Shown here piece after piece: positions 23,472 to 35,493 of a stretch of 64,000 bases of DNA (its first letter is position 1; every line of letters starts with the position of its first letter). Made by a program: the position numbers and the translations under genes. The DNA is from Henckelia pumila (Eukaryota > Streptophyta > Magnoliopsida > Lamiales > Gesneriaceae), in NCBI RefSeq assembly GCF_033568475.1, contig NC_133121.1:1674001-1738000 (forward strand). Reading direction: 5' to 3'. Under the pieces are notes generated by a model. It saw nothing but the letters and a program-made list of their open reading frames with translations. It did no database searches and was not told the DNA's origin.

Positions 23472-26400
23472 TCATAGAAATGCGTCTTTTTCAAGCAGCT
23501 TTAGTACCTCGTCTTGGGTGTTTAGTTTAGCAACGTCTATTGGTGTCTTACCGTCCAAGTTCTGAAGAGTGCTGCAAACAATGAAAGGGAAAAGAAGCCG
23601 TTTTACCAGAATGTCTGCATGACAAGGGAAAATTGAGTGTGTATTGAAAGAGGGCTTACACAGCAGCGCCGTTTTTCAACAGAAGCTCGACACAGTCTTG
23701 CCTGCCATAGCCCGCAGCATAATGGAGAGGGGTGTTCTTGTTCTTATCCAAAGCATCTACCTTTGCCCCGGCATCCAGAAGAACTTGAGCGCACACGTCC
23801 TGAAAATGGAAGATTAATTCAGCTTTCAGGCGTATCGAGAGAGAAGTAACGAGTGGCAGACTGGCAGCACCGCGAAGGGGCAAAAAAAAAAAAACAGGAA
23901 CAAATAAGAAAGGCACATGGGGAAAAAAGCATGGAAACAACATAAAAGAAGCAAAAATAAAGAATTAAAAGCAGTAGCACACAAAAGATATTGTGTAAAG
24001 AAAAAGTGATGGGCTTATGGATGAAAAGAAAGTTCAGTGAACAAGAAAGAATAGACCAGAAGCTAATTCACTTTCGTTTTATTGTAACTTCCAAGAGCTT
24101 ACAGAGAAGGTCAATATACTTCAAATAAGGCTTATTTTACTCTGACATTGTATACCTCGCCATATCCACATGCAAAATGTAAAGCGGTCCTTCCCTCAGA
24201 GTCTTCTTCGTCCTTATCAGCACCATCAGCTAGTGCCTTTTTCAAACCCTAGTTTACACAAATGCAAATTTAAACGATTTGGTGTTAGAAATTTTTGCAG
24301 CCATTGACAGTTGATGTTTAATAAGGACAAGAAGCAAAATAAATCAGATATTTCAGCAAATCGATTGGAAAAATTTCAGGCGCAAATCTTTGCAAAAAAC
24401 TTATAAGCGACAAGCTGCCGACAAATACTTTCAGGCGTCCAGCTATGTAATCATGTTTAAGTACAATACACAGGGCTTGGAAATGGTACCTCAACATCAC
24501 CAACACTAGCAGTATGATGAACAATAGATTCTTCTTCGTTAACTTCATCGGTCTCCTCTTCACCAGCATCATCACCAGCAGATGTGGCAGCTTCTCCAAC
24601 AGCTGCAAATCCCATTGCTTCACCCAACTTTTGGAGTACCTCTTTATCATTCCAGTACCTGATCATAATCACATAGCATCATACAACCAAATCACAAGTA
24701 TTGAGTGATTTATTGATGAAAACTAAAAGGATTTGGATTTGGAACAAATAGCAAGTTTCATGTCAAGATTTAATATGACTTAAACAAGTTCTCCCTCATT
24801 GTAGGGCATTTTTCTTTTTGAGGCCACAAAAGTCAAACTTTCACATCTGGGTCATGTACTCATGTCACCATTTCCATTACATGTGTGAGTGTGTGTGTGT
24901 ATCATTATGAACAAAGGGAAAACACCAAGTAGAATTAGAAAGTATGCATCATCTTTTAACCAGATGCAGAATCACCAACTAGAATATGAAACAACCTAAT
25001 TACATATTAAATACTTATAAAACCCATTAATTCTTTAGCTTGATTTTTGAAGCTAATCAAAGTTCTTTAATATTACACGACAATGGAGTTTACTCTATAT
25101 GCAACCAGAAAGTAATGTTCTCATGAAACATGATATTTTAAAGAGCCTGCCACAAAGCATACAAAGAAGAGTCTAGAACAATATTAATACTTATACAGAA
25201 CCCACTCGTGTCATTGCATGAAAAGTATATTGGCATGCATTCACCTCATATACTGCAATGCGGAGAGACAGAAGCTCACATAGGGCTCAAATGTATCTAA
25301 TAACTTGCACCATAGTATCTTTCACACGGCAAAAATATAAGGACAAATTATTTGGCACAATGCATCCATTATTCAGGTTTCTGAACAATTTGAAGAGTCC
25401 AAATCCACCAAACAAGACATCTAATCAGTGAAGAAAGTCAATTAACATTACACGTTCTTGACCTGAGGATTTACCGAATATATATAAAGACACTAATGGC
25501 GCACAAGCACTCGACATCCATAGTGCCTTTGTTAACATCCAAGTCTGACATATGTTCGTGAAAAAATAAATAAATAAAGAGGATAGTTTAGCTCTCACTA
25601 TGGACAACTCAAATCACACCACAGTGCCAATGATTCCAGGACATGTTACATAAACATACTTCATATAGAAATTCTAACATGCATTTGTTTAATTTTGCAA
25701 TAATATTTAGAAGATATATCCCAATAGCTAGTGCAACAAAGTTGCAAACATGAGCGGCTTATCTCACTGGAGGATAATTCATTGCTCTGACCAATTCTGG
25801 TAATTATTTGGATCAACAAATTCAACATGTGTTCAGTAACATTTCTTAATAATGGTAGTATAACATGATGCTCTTTGATATGTATTCAGCAGCATTTCTT
25901 TTTAATTTAAGCCGCTTCATGGAATTGCATCACGTTACACCAAAATATTATTAGATATAATCCCACGGATGAAAGGATAACTAAGAAAAGAGATTACTTC
26001 ATCATAGCAGCAGGACCACCAGTCTCAATCTCTTCCAATATAGGCTTTAATGATGGATCTTCCTTAATTTGTAACATTCGTTCTTCGATTTGGCCTTTGT
26101 TAGCTGGATTTGTCAAGCCCTCAAGCATGCCAGACATGGCCGGATCCTATAGAAAAAGTGAGAACATCATACATGCTCATGCGACAGTGTTTAAACTTAT
26201 ACCCTACAACAAAACAAGAACTATCAAATCAAAAAATACCTGCATCATTGCCGTACCGAGTTTCTCGGCCATGGTCATAAATTGAGGGTTTTGCATAACA
26301 TTTTGCATTGTAGCATAATATTGTTGTGAGTCAAAGTTGGGGATACCATTTTCAATAGCAGCACCATGAAAGGTTTTCTGCAGCTGCTCCGCCATTTGAC

Positions 26401-26965
26401 TAAATGAAGGATCTTTAGCTATCTGTTCTGCTAATTCCTTGATGCTTGGGTCCTACACAGAGAACAGAGTTTAAGAAACTAGATAAAAGAAAAACTAAGG
26501 ACCTTCCAACTGTCTTTGAGGAATACTAATGTTGATGTGCATGCTCAAAAATGTCAGTCCGGTTAAAACTGATGTTTTAGAAATTGCAATTCCAAATTTG
26601 AATAAAACCCAAGACTAGATACCACAATCTATCTAACTTCACCCCTCACATCTTGAAAATATTTCATTATATATTTACACATGTATGTACACACACACAC
26701 ACACACAAAAAAAAATAATATACTACAACATAAGGAAAACCCTACTGAATGGACAGAGAAAATTGGAAAATCCTATTGACAAACAATATAAGGGGGGGAA
26801 TCAGAAATAATATTTGGATATGTAACATTAACTCGTAATATTGAGCAATGGAAAAGACAAAGCATATTTGTCCTCACCAAAATAGTACTAGCATCAGGCA
26901 GCGCTGAATTTATCATGGCGGCTGACGCTATGAATTTAAAGACTCGAACACATTCTAGACTGAGA

Positions 26966-27002
<37 letters not shown>

Positions 27003-28245
27003 ACATTCATAAGTCCTGTCATGGCTGAAAAATCAAAGGGATTTGGCATTCCAGCAAATGAAACAGGGGTAGTTCTCTGCCCAGATGGAGAGTTTGCAGA
27101 TGCTGAGGCAGCAGGAGCTTTACTCTCAGCTGCATCAGACTTTTCTTCTAAATGGCATAAGAAAAGCATTTAAAATAGTCCAAACTAATTAGTTGACCAT
27201 TGTAGAGAGAATAAATGAACATAAATTCACCTAAACAAAAAACAAGAGCTTACAATTTTCTTCCCTAATATAAAACATCCTAATATTGGATTTAAATTAA
27301 AATAGATACTAAAAGGCTTCAACTTCTGCAAAAGAGAAAAAGTGACAACTGAACAAAGGAAAAAGAAGTTTTCCAAGGCAAAGTCGCATCATCCACAATC
27401 TCATCGAGAAAGCAAAAACCACCACCGTTAATATACACTCGAATCAACTATGTTCCTAACAAATCATATATACACACATATATGTAAGCCAACTATAGAA
27501 ATACTATATTTTCCAGCGCAAATTTATATTCTAAAAGTTGAGCTGACATCATCGATAAAAATATATGCATATTTTGGAAAAAATGTGCCAAGGGTTATTA
27601 AATGTTACCCAAGTCAGCATTGATCAAATACTGGAGACCATAAAACAATGTTCAAAAACAAAATTCAATGATTCTAGTTAGATATGTGTATGACATAAAT
27701 TTCGAGACACGGCGATGATTAAATGCTTAACATAAATATCCCAAGTGCAATCAGAACTCCACACAAAGAACAGTTCATTGAAGCAGTTCGAATATCACCC
27801 AAACGATAAATAATGTCGAATAACATAGAGTCCAGAAAATCAGCACATTAGTTCATATTTATTCCCAATTTTCACAGGTACACAACATAACACATCCAAA
27901 TACACATATTCAACAACTTCACAAATTTAAGCAACAGCAAAACTAACCAGACGCTTACCCTCTATAGAAACCGGAGGAGTTTTTACGGCCTGAAAAAAAA
28001 CCAACCAACGAAGTAAACACAAAAAGAAATTAAATGTCATCAACAAAACACCAATGAAAACTATAATGCAACAAAATGAAATGACAATCAAGAAAAGCAT
28101 AAAATGACTATATCATAAGTAACAAGAATGCTTCAAATGAACAATCTAACACAGCAGAATAGAAACTGAAAGATCCAAATGACGAAACATAACAAAAATG
28201 ACAACAAAAACAATTAAACAGAGCAATCAACAGTACCTCAGACAT
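23472..28245 (-). CDS. AKR2: AKR2-type ankyrin repeat protein (ANKRD2)
   Basis: Cytosolic chaperone that binds nascent chloroplast outer-envelope and some peroxisomal membrane proteins and hands them to the organelle surface. Nine exons join in frame: 28245-28237, 27989-27959, 27147-27005, 26452-26240, 26146-25998, 24658-24490, 24248-24156, 23799-23660 and 23571-23472, giving 348 residues. The first exon codes only three residues (MSE) and the second ten. The N-terminal half carries the [17 protein letters not shown] and [16 protein letters not shown] repeats (STI1-like, envelope lipid and client binding) and [20 protein letters not shown]. After an acidic linker, ankyrin repeats run from about residue 236 ([43 protein letters not shown]) to the tail KLLEKDAFL, as in Arabidopsis AKR2A/B. 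Which paralogue it matches cannot be told. Confidence 0.95.
26971..26999. repeat. GA microsatellite next to an AKR2 splice donor
   Basis: About 14 GA units. On the gene strand they form a CT run a few bases after the donor of the exon ending at 27005, inside intron 3. Confidence 0.9.
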
Positions 28246-30000
28246 GATTGGAAAAAGGGTTGTTTCAGAAAGCTGGGCTGGAATCGGAACAGGGTTTTTG
28301 TAAAAGCAAATAAACAAGAATGAGGGGATTACGAGTCAGGAAGCGAGTGGGCCACCTATATCCTCATCTTCTGGCGAAATGAATGGCACATATATATCTC
28401 TTTGCCGACTGCTGCTTCTCTCTCTGTTGCCATTTTTGGACTGAAGCTCACAGTTAAAAAACATGGGCTTCACACAACCACACAACAGCCCAGCTCACGA
28501 GTTTTTTTAATTTTTAGCCCATGGATTTATTTATTTTTTTCCCATTTTTTTATTTTTCTTTTTTCAAATAAATTACATAATTGGGAAAATTGCAATTCAA
28601 AACTTATTTTTTCCCCATTTTTATCTTTTGTTTCATCATATTTCAATTTTAAACTATTTTTTTTTTGTTTTAATCATTTTTCATCAAAAATGATAAATAC
28701 ATTTGCACTTCACGACGAAAAAAAAAAGTTTACAAGTTGCTTAAAAACAAAATTGTTTAAAATATATATACTTCATCCGTCTCAAATACATAGTCCTACT
28801 TTTTTTTCACACAGATTAAGAAAAAATTATTGGAAAAGTAAATTTTATACAAACTTTCTATTTTATCCCTATTTAATTTATTAAAAAATGATTGCATAAT
28901 TTTCAAGGTGTAGTTAATAGGGGTATATTAATAAAAAAGTGTAAAAAAATATTATTAAATATGGTATATGACTATATATTTGGGACAAACAAAAAAGGAA
29001 ACGTGAAATATATAATTGAGACAGAGGGAATACAATAGACTGAGACTGAAATTTGACGTGTAATATCAATTTTGCAAATAAATAAATATACATGATCGAA
29101 AATGCAGATTTAGGTATTATATATCAATCCATCCAATAACAAAAATAAAAATATGAAAACGATCGATCCCATTGTACGTGATATGTATTACCTTTATCAC
29201 CAAGAAATCCAACAACACCACAAGCTTCGACTTTGATTTTGGGGACCATTGACAGCATTATAGCATGTTATGAAAGTTGCAAAAACAGTAAAATAATTAC
29301 CAATTACCAAACTAAATAAATGACCACACACTTCGAGGATTATTTGTGACATGCATATACATATATGGATTATATCATTTACATGAAAAATGTTTTCATA
29401 TAATTGTAACTATCTTGATGTGCTTGTGAAATATGTGTTCCTTTGCCTAAAATATCCCGACTGTTTTTAAACTTTGTCTTTTTTTTATTTTCAATGAAAA
29501 GTAAAACATGAATAAATGTATAGTAATCCATGTACTAATGTAAATAATATCAATATTATTTGGTGTCATGGTCTATTATTGTTATTTTATCTTCTCCTTT
29601 TATTTTATTCATCATCATAATTGGAGTTTAATCCATTTGTCTTATTTCTCTTTTTTTTATTATATTATGTCAAACCGTACTTTAGTTATTTGTTTATTTT
29701 TACAAATACGATGTGATCCCCTTGAAACATAATAATTCAAAATACACTGTGACTCCTTACTACTTTTTATCATTATGATATTATCTTTATTTGAATATAA
29801 TTGAATTAAATTAAAAAAAATGTAAAAAAACGCAAAACATGTCAAAAGCACGACACATATGGATTTCACATTTTGATTTTCAACTCCCCATACAAAATGT
29901 AACAAGAATTATTCATCAAAAAACAATACATATAATAACATAGTACACAAACAATTATATCAAGGGATTAATTAAACAGTAACAAACCCTTAGCTATATT
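28246..30000. other. Intergenic: AKR2 promoter, Stowaway MITE, downstream of the MEE60-like gene
   Basis: 1.75 kb of AT-rich sequence. It contains the upstream region of AKR2 and a 260 bp MITE. A long open frame at 28.4-28.9 kb on the plus strand translates to F/S/L/I-rich low-complexity sequence and is not a gene. Confidence 0.6.
28771..29030. mobile_element. Stowaway-type MITE (Tc1/mariner)
   Basis: The left end reads CTTCATCCGTCTCAAATACA and the right end, in reverse, TTCCCTCTGTCTCAATTATA, both close to the Stowaway consensus CTCCCTCCGTCCCA. A TA lies directly outside each end (28769-28770 and 29031-29032), as expected for a TA target duplication. The 260 bp between ends are AT-rich and have no coding capacity. 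Movement would have depended on a mariner transposase elsewhere. Confidence 0.85.
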
Positions 30001-30450
30001 CTAGGCAGGATGAATCTTGTTACAGTTACTCGAGATGGCCTTGGCCGCGGACTTCATCGAAGCGGCGGCGGAGCCCACCGCGGCTTCGATGTACTTGGTG
30101 GCTGCGAAATCAGCTGCCTTCTCCATACCCTTTCCCAATTTCCTGGCCCACTCGGCCACGTTGATCAAGTCGTCGTACTCTGATTTGCAGAGGCTGTCCA
30201 TCTCCTCCTCGAACCGGCGGAATTCGGCCATGGCTTCCTCCATGGCCGAGTCCATCTCCTCCTCGGACTCCTTCACCTGCGATTCGGACCGCGCCAGCTC
30301 GCTCACCTGGTCGAGTTCTTGGCTGGCCCAGGCTTTGTAGGCCTCGAGCTCGAACAGCTTCATCAGATCGTCGATGGCGGAGGGGTCGAAGTTCTTGTCT
30401 CGGACGGCTTCATCGGAGAGAAATGCGAATTCGGAGAAAAGGGCTTCCAT
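30001..30450 (-). CDS. Small helical protein, MEE60-like
   Basis: A single-exon gene for a 149-residue acidic, helix-rich protein. It resembles, from memory, Arabidopsis AT5G05950 (MATERNAL EFFECT EMBRYO ARREST 60): same length, start MEALFSEFAFLSDEAVRDKNFDPS, central MKLFELEAYKAW and EFRRFEEEMDSL, and a C-terminal Ala/Ser-rich helix (KYIEAAVGSAAASMKSAAKA) ending in a basic KIHPA. No signal peptide or membrane segment. The coding part is GC-rich against its AT-rich surroundings, supporting a real gene. Biochemical role is unknown; the Arabidopsis name comes from an embryo phenotype. Symbol left blank because the match rests on recall. Confidence 0.82.
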   Translation of the reverse strand: MEALFSEFAFLSDEAVRDKNFDPSAIDDLMKLFELEAYKAWASQELDQVSELARSESQVKESEEEMDSAMEEAMAEFRRFEEEMDSLCKSEYDDLINVAEWARKLGKGMEKAADFAATKYIEAAVGSAAASMKSAAKAISSNCNKIHPA

Positions 30451-31770
30451 TTTTCTTGGTGATTAGTTTAGATTTGGTTGCAGAAGAATAATATTGGAGG
30501 AGGATATATCAATCATGTGAAGAGACGTTACACCTAAATTTTTAGTAACATGTCTATGTATATATGTACGTACATGTTTCTTTTTTATTATTGTTAATTA
30601 ATATATTTTTTTATTTGATTATCATAATAAATTGTTCTTTTTCAACAAAAGGGGAACAAAGTTTTATAAACTATATATTTGATAATAAAGTGTGACAAAG
30701 AAACGATTCACTTTCAAGAAGGCAAGTAGGCCGACTGGTGACTTCGTCAAACATTTAAAAGCTACAAGGTTAAGTTTGAAAAAGAAAACATTGTTTAATT
30801 GTTTTTTTTAAAAATAAATAAATCTTAAGTTGCTGCCACCAATATCATAGCACTTAAGTGATGTAGAGGTGTGATTGATGCTAAAAGAAACAAGTATTAA
30901 CAAATTTGAGTTTGTAAACCGTTTGAAATTAAAAATGGTATTGTTTGATTCGTGAGATAAAATGATGAGCAATGAAATGATAAATTTTTAAAAATAAAAA
31001 TAACATAGTTATCTCGTAACACCAGTCGATATAAACACGAATCCAACATGGTATGTATAATTCACTTCTATGCTCCCTTTTGAATTAGTGGATAGATAGT
31101 GAAATTGAATTAGAGATAAGTAGGCTTATCGGGGAATCTAGACTAGTGGCTGAGTGGAACACCTAAGCTAGCGGTCCCTTTTGTCAACCACATTGGCTAC
31201 ACTTTTTATTCATCAATTATTTTTCGTTTTTAGCATCATAATTTTTGGAATTTCATACTTCCTAGAGTGAGCTTCATTTACTTAATTCGATTCGGTGTAA
31301 ATGATCGTTATAATTCGTCGATTTAGAAAATCGTTCACAAATTATCCGATTGAAAAACATAGATTTGTTTTTTTTTTAAAATCATATTTACATGTTTTCA
31401 GGAAAGTAATTTATATGTCTTTTTAAAGCTCCCTAAAGAATACACGAAAGCCAAATTGAGACTTGGTAATTAACGATTTTTATACCTTGGAGTACGAATA
31501 TTAGATTTATATAATTTTTTTAAAAAAAATCGATATATAAATTATAATTCTTGATAAAAATCATATAGTCACAACATTAAAATCATATGTACGAATACAT
31601 TTGTGCCAATCGAACCATTAATATGTGGTGTGTATGAGTAAATGTTGGTGACCGTTGAAGCTGAGAGGCCAATATAACTTTTTATTTTCTCGATTTTTTT
31701 TATTGGCCACTTTAAAGAAAAAGGGGCATTGTAACATATGATGTCACATTCTACCTTATTAACCAAGGCC

Positions 31771-32972
31771 GACGAGAACATTTTTGATTTTTTAATTTGC
31801 ACATTTTTCATTTTTGGTCCTGTTAAATGTAAATTTGCAATTTTAATCCTGTAAATGTAACTTGCATTCTTTTTTCATTTTTGGTCCTATTAACATTGAA
31901 TTCGCATTTTTAGTCCTGTAACTTTCATGTTTTTTTTCACTTTGAGTCCTGTTAACATTTAATTTACAATTTTAGTCCGGTAAATTGCATTCTATTTCAT
32001 TTTTAGTCTCATTTGCATTGAATTTTTATTTTTTATAATATTGTAACTTCCATATATTTTTACTTTTTAGTCATATTATCGATGAATTTATATTTTTAAT
32101 TCAATAAATTTCATACTTTTTTATATTTTATTTATAATGTATTATTTACATATTTTAAAACTTTTAAAATTTAAATGAATTAAATAAAAAAATTCTGCTA
32201 AAATTATTCAAAAAAACTTTACACTTATAAATACCATCTTATAAAATATATAATATAAATAAAACTATTAATCTAATGTGAATCATTTTTTTCGGTTTAG
32301 TTTTTATATATATAATTTGAAATCGAATCATATAATTTTATTTTTAATCATATTAAAGGTGAATTCAATGGTTTTGTTAACATTGAATTTTATTTGTAGT
32401 AATATTAAAGGCGAATTTTTATTTTTAGATTAGTAATTTGTAATTTTACTAAACTCAAAAAAACATGATTCATATTAAATTAATAGTTTTATCTATATTA
32501 TGTATTTTATAAGATGATATTTATAAGTGTAAATTTTTTTTGAATAATTTTAGTTGAATTTTTTTATTTAATTCATTTAAATTTTAAAAGCTTTAAAATA
32601 TGTATGTCATAATATATTATTAATAAAAAAATAAAAAGTATGAAATTTATTAAATTAAAAATATAAATTCATCAATAATATGACTAAAAAAAATATATGA
32701 AAGTTACAAGATTAAAAAATGAAAATTCAATGCAAACAGGACTAAAAATGAAAAAAAATGCAAGTTACCGGATTAAAATTGTAAACTCAATGTTAACAGT
32801 ACTTAAAGTGAAAAAATCATGAAAGTTACAGGACTAAAAATGCGAATTCAATGTTAATAGGATCAAAAATGAAAAAAAAATACAAGTTACATGACTAAAA
32901 TTGCTAATTTACTTTTAACAGGACCAAAAATAAAAAATTTGCAAATTACAGGACCAAAAGTGTTTTTTTCCC
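31771..32972. mobile_element. Long foldback (MULE-like) element, 1.2 kb
   Basis: Left arm about 31771-32300 and right arm about 32448-32972 are inverted copies of each other over about 530 bp, separated by a loop of about 150 bp. Both arms are built from repeated phrases such as TTTTTGGTCCTGTTAACATT and TTTTAGTCCTGTAACTTGCA. The 11-mer TAACCAAGGCC lies directly outside both ends (31760-31770 and 32973-32983), as a target-site duplication would. The right terminus read inwards begins GGGAAAAAAACAC, reminiscent of Mutator-like elements, whose duplications are 9-11 bp. There is no open reading frame, so it is non-autonomous. Confidence 0.85.
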
Positions 32973-33599
32973 TAACCAAGGCCTACATTACTTATATTTA
33001 ATAATATAATATAGATATTTTTTCGAGAGAATATAATATAGATATTATGTTAGATGTAAAAATCATAATCATAATTATCAAATAGCTGAGAAGATCCTTA
33101 TTTTTATAAAGACAATAACCAATGTAATTATTTGAAAAATGAAAATATATTATTTATACAACCATATAATACAAATATTATCTATATCTCTATAGTTGAG
33201 GGGCTTATAAAAAATGTTTTTGTGGACACCAACTTTATTATTATTTTTTTTCCCTTTCTCTACACAATAATCTTTTGATTTATCACTTTTCGAATGATTA
33301 ATTAAAACAGCTTTATGTTTAATTCTTTAATTAGTTTTTATTAATTTTTAAGTAATCTTTTGATTAATTGTTTAACCTCTCACTTCTCATTCCACATCTC
33401 ACTCACTCACTCACTCACTAATCCACAAATCCACGTTGAATTTTCAACCCGCTTGCAATTTCTCAACTTTTTTTTTTTCAACCGTCTTGAATTTCTCATC
33501 GTCTTATATAATAAATTTTATTTCTAATTTTTAAAACTATTTTTACCTCACTTTATTATAAGATAACTTTTTATATTAATTTTATCAATTCAAAATAAC

Positions 33600-33683
33600 T
33601 CATCTAAATTACATTATTTATATTTTGATATTGATATTTGTATACTATATATAACACACGCATCACATGTGCATAATTGCTAG
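33600..33683 (+). mobile_element. Helitron-like 3' terminus (1)
   Basis: A small hairpin (CGCAT, loop CAC, ATGTG; 33659-33671) is followed after eight bases by CTAG (33680-33683) and then T. This matches the Helitron 3' end: a hairpin 8-12 bases before CTRR, inserted before T. The 5' end was not located; the start given is nominal. Confidence 0.5.
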
Positions 33684-33945
33684 TTATTAATAATTAAAGT
33701 GAGAGAGGTTAATAGTAATTACATTTGATGAGACTTTTTTAATATTCTAAATGTACTCTTTTGTTGTGACTTTTGTTTTTTCATTCAACTTTGATTTATT
33801 TTTTTTAGTGAAAGAATGCTTGAATTTGTTTCACTGTGCCACAATCATAAATTATTCAACTTTATATAATCATCTTTTTTTTAGAAAAAAAACCGTCCAT
33901 CTTCTATATTTTGTTTATACACATTGCATGTGTCACAATTGCTAA
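33684..33945 (+). mobile_element. Helitron-like 3' terminus (2), related copy
   Basis: A perfect hairpin (ACACAT, loop TGC, ATGTGT; 33919-33933) is followed after eight bases by CTAA (33942-33945) and then T. The tail CACAATTGCTAA closely matches the first terminus (CATAATTGCTAG). A third hairpin of the same kind (33961-33975) lacks the CTRR end. Confidence 0.5.
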
Positions 33946-34362
33946 TATTATATTATACACACACATCACATGTGTTTATGCCATTTATCATTATTCCACG
34001 GCTTTATTTACTCGACTAGTATGCATTTTGACGTTTGTATATGCTAAACTATAACATCTTATAAAAAAAACATTGAGATTTTCTCTGAGTAGTTTCCAAT
34101 AATGTAGAGATCGAATTAAAAAAAATTCATGTCATATTTAAATCAAAATACATACATATCGAACAAAAAACTATGAAATATCCGCCAAGCCCTTAAACGA
34201 ACTTATTTGTTATCAATTGAATATAGAATATTTGGAGTCTGGTAATGAGAATTTTTCTTGAATTGAAGCAGTGTGAGCCTTTTTTGTACACGTTGAAATC
34301 TTAGCTAGCCATTCGAATTTCGTAGCTTCAAAAATTCTGCAAAAATTGTTTTAGTTTCAAAT

Positions 34363-34412
34363 ATCCCACATCGCTGGCTAAGTTAAATGATAATGGTCAT
34401 GGTACTATAAAG
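34363..34412 (+). promoter_or_regulatory. U2 snRNA promoter: USE and TATA box
   Basis: The plant snRNA upstream sequence element ATCCCACATCG (34363-34373) is a perfect match to RTCCCACATCG. The TATA box (CTATAAAG, core 34406-34411) begins 32 bp after it and about 32 bp before the RNA start. That spacing is the one used by RNA polymerase II snRNA genes; polymerase III genes have about one helical turn less. Confidence 0.9.
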
Positions 34413-34437
34413 TGCGTGACCCAAGACAATGAGAAGC

Positions 34438-34634
34438 ATACCTTTCTCGGCCTTTTGGCTAAGATCAAGTGTAGTATCTGTTCTTATCAGTTTAATATCT
34501 GATACGTGGGCCAATGGCTCACACGATATTAAATTTATTTTTTTAGGGGGAAGGTCCATTAAGTCAGCTTGCTGGCTGGGTCTTCGAGCGTCGTCCTTGC
34601 GTTGCACTATTGCATGGGCCTGGCGCACCCCACC
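34438..34634 (+). ncRNA. U2: U2 spliceosomal snRNA
   Basis: The RNA that pairs with the intron branch point in the major spliceosome. The 5' part is the conserved ATACCTTTCTCGGCCTTTTG, followed by the branch-point-pairing GTGTAGTATCTG, stem-loop IIa (CTTATCAGTTTAATATCTGA), a second stem (GTGGGCC, loop AAT, GGCTCAC), the Sm-site region AATTTATTTTTTTAGG and a 3' stem-loop ending in CATGGGCCTGGCGCACCCCA. Length is about 197, normal for plants. The stems keep pairing, including one G-U pair, so the gene looks functional. A snRNA promoter precedes it. Confidence 0.96.
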
Positions 34635-34649
34635 AAAGCGAGTGTATAA
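34631..34649 (+). terminator. U2 snRNA 3' end box (near match)
   Basis: CA, eight bases, then AGTGTATAA, close to the plant snRNA 3' box CA(N)3-10AGTNNAA. It lies exactly where the mature RNA should end. Confidence 0.55.
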
Positions 34650-35493
34650 AATTTATTCGTTTTAAAGGCTTTATTATAAAATGCCCACGGGGAAGTAGGT
34701 AAACAAAACCGACAATATTAATGGAATAAATAATATTGAAACTAAAAGAAAAATAAATGGTGCGAAAAATTTTGTTTTTTATGAGTAGAATCAAGAAGTT
34801 GCACAATTTTCGAAACGAAACATGATAATATTGAAACTTAATGAAAAATTAAATAGTTATAAATCTACGGTGGTGTGCCAACGAACTCGAACTTATTTTT
34901 TAAGAAAATACATACACAAGTTTAATTGAACTTTTATCAATTCTAACAAGTTTAATGATAAATTACAAATTTAAATATTTATCGAATCCATTAAAAATTC
35001 AAATACAAAAAAAAATCCATTAAAAATTAAAATACAGAAAAATATAATTTCTTGTTAAAACTTGTAATTTCATTCTAATAAATAACATTAATCGTTTTTT
35101 ATATATAATTTGTTAAGTGTAAAATATATAAATTAAATAAAAAAAATATTATTTATCATTAAAAAGCAGGCTCACAAAGTCACAAGCTTATTGACAAAGA
35201 TTTTCACAAGCTTATTGACAAATCTAATATTACAAAGACAAAAATTTAAATTGTTAATTTTACCGAGCCTAGTTAAGGAAACTCAACCGTTAGTTGAGAG
35301 ACAGAGAGAGTGATTCGTCAATAGAGTTTATACGGAAACACATGTCCGCACAACCTTTAGAGAGAGAAAACTCTACAAAGATTCAAACTTTCCCGAATGC
35401 ACACACCTGTATACACACAGACACGCACCCGTAAATCTTCTGGAGAGTGAAATAGGTAAATATTTTTGTCGGCACTGATGCTGTGTTGGGCAT
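34650..35493. other. Intergenic: U2 downstream and DUF7036 promoter/5' UTR
   Basis: About 840 bp, AT-rich to 35.2 kb, then less so where the 5' UTR of the following gene is expected (35.25-35.49 kb). A 14 bp phrase containing CACAAGCTTATTGACAAA is repeated near 35.18-35.22 kb. No gene seen. Confidence 0.5.

Larger units (their letters stand above)
30451..34362. other. Repeat-rich intergenic region
   Basis: 3.9 kb without genes, very AT-rich. It holds the upstream region of the MEE60-like gene, a 1.2 kb foldback element and Helitron-like 3' ends, listed separately. Between 30.5 and 31.7 kb nothing is recognised. Confidence 0.6.

Noticed and set aside
28402-28884. 160-residue open frame on the plus strand
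   Set aside because: Translation is F/S/L/I-rich low complexity arising from T-rich DNA and overlaps the Stowaway MITE; not a gene.
34383-34806. Short open frames over and around the U2 gene
   Set aside because: They overlap a clear snRNA gene with its promoter and have no protein similarity.
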